Below are positions 59,428 through 64,000 of a stretch of DNA of 64,000 nucleotides, piece after piece. The position numbers and the translations under genes were made by a program. The stretch covers positions 1 through 64,000 of the forward strand of contig JAJKFJ010022430.1 in the NCBI GenBank assembly GCA_027382625.1, in the 5' to 3' direction. The stretch's first letter is position 1. Every line of letters starts with the position of its first letter. The stretch is from Tetmemena sp. SeJ-2015. Lineage: Eukaryota > Ciliophora > Spirotrichea > Sporadotrichida > Oxytrichidae. The notes beneath the pieces were generated by a model, which saw only the letters and a list, made by a program, of their open reading frames with translations, had not been told where the DNA came from and did not search any database.

Positions 59428-61640
59428 TCATAAATTATAGACGTATTCTATGTAACCAGGCACAGCTATTGCCAGTAGTTTCTCCCTATCTGAGTTCTTC
59501 TTCTCCCTTCTGCTCTTTCTCAAAAGCCCCTAGCTCTACCTCATTTCACTTTAGCCCTTGACAAATCTCTAAAACGGGCTTTGAATCGCCTCAGTTTCTT
59601 CATTAGTTTATACCTGAGGGCTCTTTAACAACTTGGGTGAAGTTCTTTAATCTGACTTAACGAAGTTAAGTTGTCTTTGCACTTTCTTAGTGCTGCTGCT
59701 GCCTCCAGTTATCAACTGCTTGCCTCCTTCTATCTGTACTGGCTAGAGCAAGTTCATCAACACACTTTTCTGGATTCTCTACTCAGCTTGCTTATTCATG
59801 CATATAGATTATTAAGGTAGTTTAATTCTAAGAAGACTGATAGGCAAGCTTGCTTCCTTGTCTAAAAGGCTGTGCATCACTGGAAGTTTATTTAAATAGA
59901 TGAGGCTATGAAAGGAGAGGAGTGAAGAACTATTCTGACTACTGGTTTGCATTTGAACTCAACTAAGTTTAATACTCAGTTTAAAGTTCTCCCTTGTTCT
60001 ATTGAAACCTTTAGAATCTGGATTACTCTCCCCTCGTTTCTGATTAACCAACTTTGAAATCCTGCTGAGACATGTTTAGCTTATAGCCAAACGGCTGGTG
60101 TTTAAGATTCTTAAAGTCGATTATATGATGAGTCTTGCCCATCTACCTTTCTTGCTCCCTTTTCTAATCTTAGAATTTGCTTTCATAATGTTCTTGAATC
60201 AGGAGTTAATTGAGTAGAATCTTCTTGGCCAAGTCTTAGCTCTTCTCAAGGCCGCTCTGTGAGCTAGTTCTCAAGTTCATGTGAGAGGCAACATTTCTCT
60301 GCTTGAACTTTTATCTACCCAGGCCTGATCCGGAGTTCTACTTGGCTTGCTAAGTCACTTGAGTAATAACCTTCTGCTTCTTTGACTTTGGCGAGGAAAG
60401 TAAGTTCCCCACACCTATTTCCAAGCCTACCTTGCCTTCAGACTCTCTGCTCTCGCTCTCAGCATATAATATACCTAAAGAAAAGTACTCTCTAATGAAG
60501 ACTCTGATTGAATCCGAGTGATCTCCGTATTCTTCATTGGGCTTGGCTTCGATTGCAGTTGAGTGCTTTCATTAGCCACTCTACTCAGGTTATCATTCAA
60601 GGCTTTAGCAACACCTCTAAATTTAAGAGGCGAGTAATCTCCTCTCTGGATATTTGGATCGAAGTTCATTGGGGCGGATATTCTCTAACCCTTGTTGATT
60701 AGTAGCTGCTCCTAAACTGGTCTTTAAAATGGAAAAATTTAATTTTTTTTAAGGCTAACCCAAGTTGGAATGAAAATCGCACTAAATGCCCTTTAATTTT
60801 AACCAATCTTTTTTAAATTTTTCTTAATTTCTTTCTTTTCTTTTTCCTCTTCTTCATTTTTTTTAAAATTTTTTGGAGTAATTTTGACCGAGAATAACCC
60901 CAGTATTAAAATCACAAGTATAAAATTGGATTATTCCTGAGGGAGATCCTCTTTGGGAGTTGATGGTTGTGATTTCTAAAGAGCTCATCGATGTCACTCG
61001 CCTGTATTTGCTAGAGCTGCTGTGCAAAGATCTGCTATCTTTTATCCTTGTGGCCCCTCAGCATGAACTAAAAGAGGGATGCGTTCTTCACTCTATTCAT
61101 ACCCTCTCTACTCTTGCTGTTCACGTTTTCATTGTGAAAACAATGAGGAAATAAAACTTATAAAGCTTTTTTCATCAAAGTCAAGAATGAGCTCTGTCTT
61201 GTTGAGTTTGTCATCCTAGATTCTAATCCTTCTCTATCTCTGCTGAGAGGCATGCTAATTTACTACTCTCTATCCGAAGGGAGAGACCTGCCAAGATTGT
61301 CCTGGTGTCTATGTCTAATTTAGAACTTACTACGACTGCAACTGCTGCTTCTTTGTTGATTCTTGCTTATCTAGCTATGGGCTGTTTTTAGTTGAAGCCA
61401 AAATTAAACCTTACTTCTCATCTAATTAAAAAACATAATATAAAACTTTTTTGGGAAAAATTTATTTTGTTTTTAAAGGCTTTTTATCTTTTTTAGTGGC
61501 AGGGATTTTTAACTACTCTGGTAGTTTCAATCTAAAACTTCTAGAGGATGCTCCATTGGCTTTCTCTTCGTTGTCCTCTATCGTCGTCTTTTCAAGCTAC
61601 TTTTAAAAACAAGATGTACACTTCATTCATACATTTGAAT
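59428..61640 (-). CDS. Basic Q/S-rich protein, unknown, poorly resolved 5' part
   Basis: The best part runs from about 60725 to TGA at 59428: EQLLINKGQRISAP, MNFDPNIQRGDYSPLKFRGV, SKPSPMKNTEITRIQSESS, LLSSPKSKKQKVITQVTQQA, NLRTSSQSGLEKSQDLAKKI, LLIQEHYESKFQDQKREQER, HHIIDFKNLKHQPFGYKLN, LNFVKSDQRTSPKLLKSPQ, LLRKSRREKKNSDREKLL and EYVYNL at the end. Many Gln are TAA/TAG. A 25-nt TA-bounded insert (59795-59819) must be removed to keep one frame. Further upstream, coding-like pieces (KTTIEDNEEKANGASSRSF near 61590, INKEAAVAVVVSSKLDI near 61350, LNKTELILDFDEKSF near 61180) lie in different frames and are separated by homopolymer-rich stretches. Function unknown; disordered, basic, possibly nucleic-acid or microtubule associated (guess). 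Confidence 0.55.
59795..59819. other. IES-like insert, 25 nt, pointer TA
   Basis: TA at 59793-59794 and 59818-59819. Removing 25 nt joins SSQNQT to KQAEQRIQKSVLMNLL in frame; kept, the frame meets TGA. An ATG lies inside the insert (59799) and could be mistaken for the start of a separate small gene. Confidence 0.6.
60727..60925. other. Homopolymer-rich stretch inside gene
   Basis: Long T and A runs break coding sequence between the pieces at 60.95-61.64 kb and 59.43-60.73 kb. Same style as 57341-57507. Either an AT-rich IES or poor consensus. Confidence 0.5.
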
Positions 61641-61752
61641 CTGAATTCCATATCTTAATGAGAACTAATAGTTTCTTAGAATAATGATGATGACTATAGT
61701 TAGTGATGATATCCTTGGTTTATAAGTTAAATGTGCTTGAAAATAAGTGTGC

Positions 61753-64000
61753 TCACTTCTCTAGCTCTATGGACTTGTCGGTGTGGAGTGAGTCGTCCAC
61801 TTGCTGAGCGATGACGTTGATCTTGCTGTTCCTGCGGGTGGTCATGGTGATGTTCTTGATGGTGTTGGTCTTGAACTCTTAAGAGTGCTCTGTGCCTGAG
61901 TCTATGTCGTCATCCACGGAGGAGTACTCATCGCCTGAGTCCTCCTCCCTCTTCATCCTCTCCTTCCTCTTTCTCCTGATCTGCTTCAAGATGTCGTCAG
62001 CAGTTGGCAGCACCAAGTTACTTATCTGAGGAAAAAGAAATGGGAACTTATGAAATGAGGAGCGGTGAGGGTGATTTGTGGCATATGGAGGAGATGAGTC
62101 TGTGACTGCTCTTCGATTCTTATAAGACTATAATCAATGATAGCATTCATGAGTTGATTCTCCTATTCTGCAAGAGACTCTTGTTCTTGTAGGAGAGCAT
62201 GCGCTTGAGGTTCTTCCTCTGCTCCTCCATCAGGAAGTCAAAGCCCTCGCTCATCTCTCCACCGATGTAGTCTGGGATCTGCATCTGCCTCTACTAGTCC
62301 AGATTCAACTTAGACCTGCTCTGCTACCCGTCGAAGAAACTCCCATTAAACAATAATCTATTCTCATTCGGTTTGGGGCTGTTCAAAAATATAGTGCCTC
62401 TTTATTCAAGATTTATCATCTGATATTTGATTGCCTCCTACTGTAGTTCCTTGGTAGTTGGGTGTGAGGACATTGCCCTGGATGGGAGCTGGCATGAGGT
62501 TGCCTATCTTCTCGTTAGCAAACTGGTCAAGGCCGAAGCCATTCATACTAGATGCCATACTCATGCGCTGGGAGTGCTCCTTCCTGATCTTATTGACTGC
62601 CTCATCCCACTGGATGTAGTCGAGTGCGTACTTAGTCAAGTCCAGAATCTTGAGAATGAGGTGGGAGTTCTTGTTGCTGTTCCTCTTAAGGGAGTTGAGT
62701 CTGCGCTTCATTCTGTTATCGTAGTAGTTGAACATCTCGTCCTGGTCGTTGTTATCCCCAAATAAGACTTTGCTTAAAATGCATGAATAGGTGTGAAGTG
62801 AGTTATAAAGAAGGAGATGAGACACTTCTGGATTCTCTGGAAGTGAAGCATGTCCATCTTTTGAATGTGCTGGGGCGTGAAAGTGCTTGGAAAAGTCTTG
62901 AGCACTAACTGCAAATTGACTGTTGTCTCTTCCTGGTTCTTCTGAGCGATGGTGTACCTGTTCACGAAAAACATTTAAACTATAGTCGAAAGAGTTGAGC
63001 ATCTTAGCCTCGTCATCTGTGATGTTTAGGTAGTCGTTCTCTATCCTGTCTTTCTCGATGAAGTCAATCAGCTCTCTCAAATCGTCCTTATTGTTCGAGA
63101 TCATCATTCTATCAAAATAGCATTCATGAGCATTAAAAGATTCTTCCTACTAGCATCTTAAGTGGAGTTGAAATCTCTGGATTCTCTTTGAACTACTGTC
63201 GCAGCTCCTCGTTGTTAAGGTCAATTGAACTGTAGAGCATACCTGAAGTCTGTCTACGGGAGAAAGTCTGGTATTGTTGTCTATAGGTACGCAAGTAAGG
63301 ATTCTGATTGGAGATCTGCAGATAAGCTGCTACTACTATCTCCTTCCTAATGATATAGATGTCGTCAGCATTAAAAAAAAGCAGACTTACACATACATTC
63401 TTCTTTATATTCAGCCTTGATGTCATTCTCTGAGCGTTTGATTTTCTGCTTGATGGATTGGTTGTTCTCTGTTAAGTTGCGCTGCAGAGTCTGCCTCTGC
63501 TGGAAGAAGACAGTGGCATGCTCTGCGACTTGCATGAGTTGCTCAAAAGAGCGAATGATGTCTCTGTATATGTAGTACTTGTGCCTCTCCAGCTTGCTTT
63601 TGTCCTCATTGCCTTGATGGAACAAGTTGCTATTGCAAAATTAATACACGCGCATATAGTATACATTACTCTAATTATTGTCAAGACAGAGGATGTTAAT
63701 GATCATGCAGAGGTCAACTAGGATGAGGTAGATCATAAATATCCAGCTCAGGAAAGTCCAAGCAATGAATCGAGTACCCTTGAGTACATTGGAAGTGTTA
63801 ATTTTGATAATATTGAGATAGCCCTTAGCGATGACTAAGGGACCGAGTGCGAATCCAATGAACACACTTATTAGCAAGACTATGATGTTCTCAGTCCAGT
63901 ACCAGACCATCTAGAAATGCTTGGAGACTTTCTTCAATGTGGTTTTCCAAAGACTGAAAACCACCAGTGGTGCAGTGAAATAGTTGAGAGGAGGAGGGAT
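61753..64000 (-). CDS. Multipass membrane protein, 5' end beyond the window
   Basis: The right edge cuts this gene; coding continues to position 64000. First visible: IPPPLNYFTAPLVVFSLWKT, KHFQMVWYWTENIIVLLISV, FIGFALGPLVIAKGYLNI, FIAWTFLSWIFMIYLILVDL (at least two or three membrane helices), then a coiled, charged part (RSFEQLMQVAEHATVFFQQR, QKIKRSENDIKAEYKEE), YLQISNQNPYLRTYRQQYQ, DLRELIDFIEKDRIENDYL, LHTYSCILSKVLFGDNNDQ, RRLNSLKRNSNKNSHLIL, IPDYIGGEMSEGFDFLMEE and a C-terminal acidic then basic tail (REEDSGDEYSSVDDDIDSG, TMTTRRNSKINVIAQQVDD) ending KSIELEK, TGA at 61753. Breaks near 63385, 63120, 62970-62760, 62400 and 62165-62030 are introns or IESs. The layout, membrane part then long cytosolic tail, is channel- or receptor-like, but no family is recognised. 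Confidence 0.65.

Noticed and set aside
59428..59799. Separate small gene starting at ATG 59799
   Set aside because: The longer upstream frame runs into it and the ATG lies inside a TA-bounded 25-nt insert; one continuous gene is simpler.
1..64000. CRISPR arrays, bacterial operons, Shine-Dalgarno sites
   Set aside because: Spliceosomal introns and a ciliate nuclear code show this is a eukaryotic nuclear sequence; no regularly spaced repeats were seen.

Overview
This window is ciliate DNA, most likely germline (micronuclear) DNA of a hypotrichous spirotrich of the Oxytricha/Stylonychia kind. Two things in the sequence show it. First, real proteins are read straight through TAA and TAG while TGA ends them (homogentisate dioxygenase, aconitase, polyglutamine runs written as a mix of CAG, CAA, TAG and TAA), so TAA/TAG mean glutamine and only TGA is stop. 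Second, conserved coding sequence is broken by short AT-rich inserts that are not GT-AG introns but are bounded by short direct repeats. Removing the insert with one repeat copy restores the frame and the conserved residues. That is the behaviour of internal eliminated sequences (IESs) with pointers. Repeat lengths run from 2 to 11 bp and many lack TA, which fits spirotrichs better than the TA-only IESs of Paramecium. Ordinary introns of roughly 45-200 bp, mostly with GTAAG donors, occur in the same genes.

Layout. 1-7.6 kb is AT-rich, gene-poor and holds a 609-bp palindromic element. 7.6-10.5 kb carries homogentisate 1,2-dioxygenase and a C2H2 zinc-finger gene, both on the minus strand. The 1-10.97 kb block is flanked by a diverged ~235-bp inverted repeat. 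11-17.5 kb has no gene I can support. 17.5-22.5 kb holds a small unknown gene split by a ~370-bp insert with terminal inverted repeats, a small secreted/membrane-anchored protein, a polycystin-2-like channel, and a coiled-coil protein with a C-terminal membrane anchor. 23.2-32.4 kb is one very large Q/N/S-rich coiled-coil gene with a conserved C-terminal domain. 32.8-38.4 kb holds a small intact gene and a long coiled-coil gene (minus). 38.6-44.5 kb holds two plus-strand genes, the second interrupted by a 599-bp palindromic element with an 8-bp target duplication. 44.7-55.9 kb is a giant EF-hand-rich gene (minus). 56.1-59.1 kb is cytosolic aconitase/IRP1. 59.4-61.6 kb is an unknown basic Q/S-rich gene, and 61.75-64 kb is a multipass membrane protein cut by the window edge.

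The genes do not form a pathway. The large cytoskeletal-type proteins (coiled coil, IQ, EF-hand) suggest cortical or basal-body structure; HGD and aconitase are household metabolism. In such ciliates each gene would normally end up on its own small macronuclear chromosome, so neighbours here say little about shared function. Several stretches of smeared A/T homopolymers (57.34-57.51, 22.5-22.7, 60.73-60.92, 61.43-61.50 kb) interrupt coding sequence and look more like poor consensus than biology; coordinates and joins around them are provisional.
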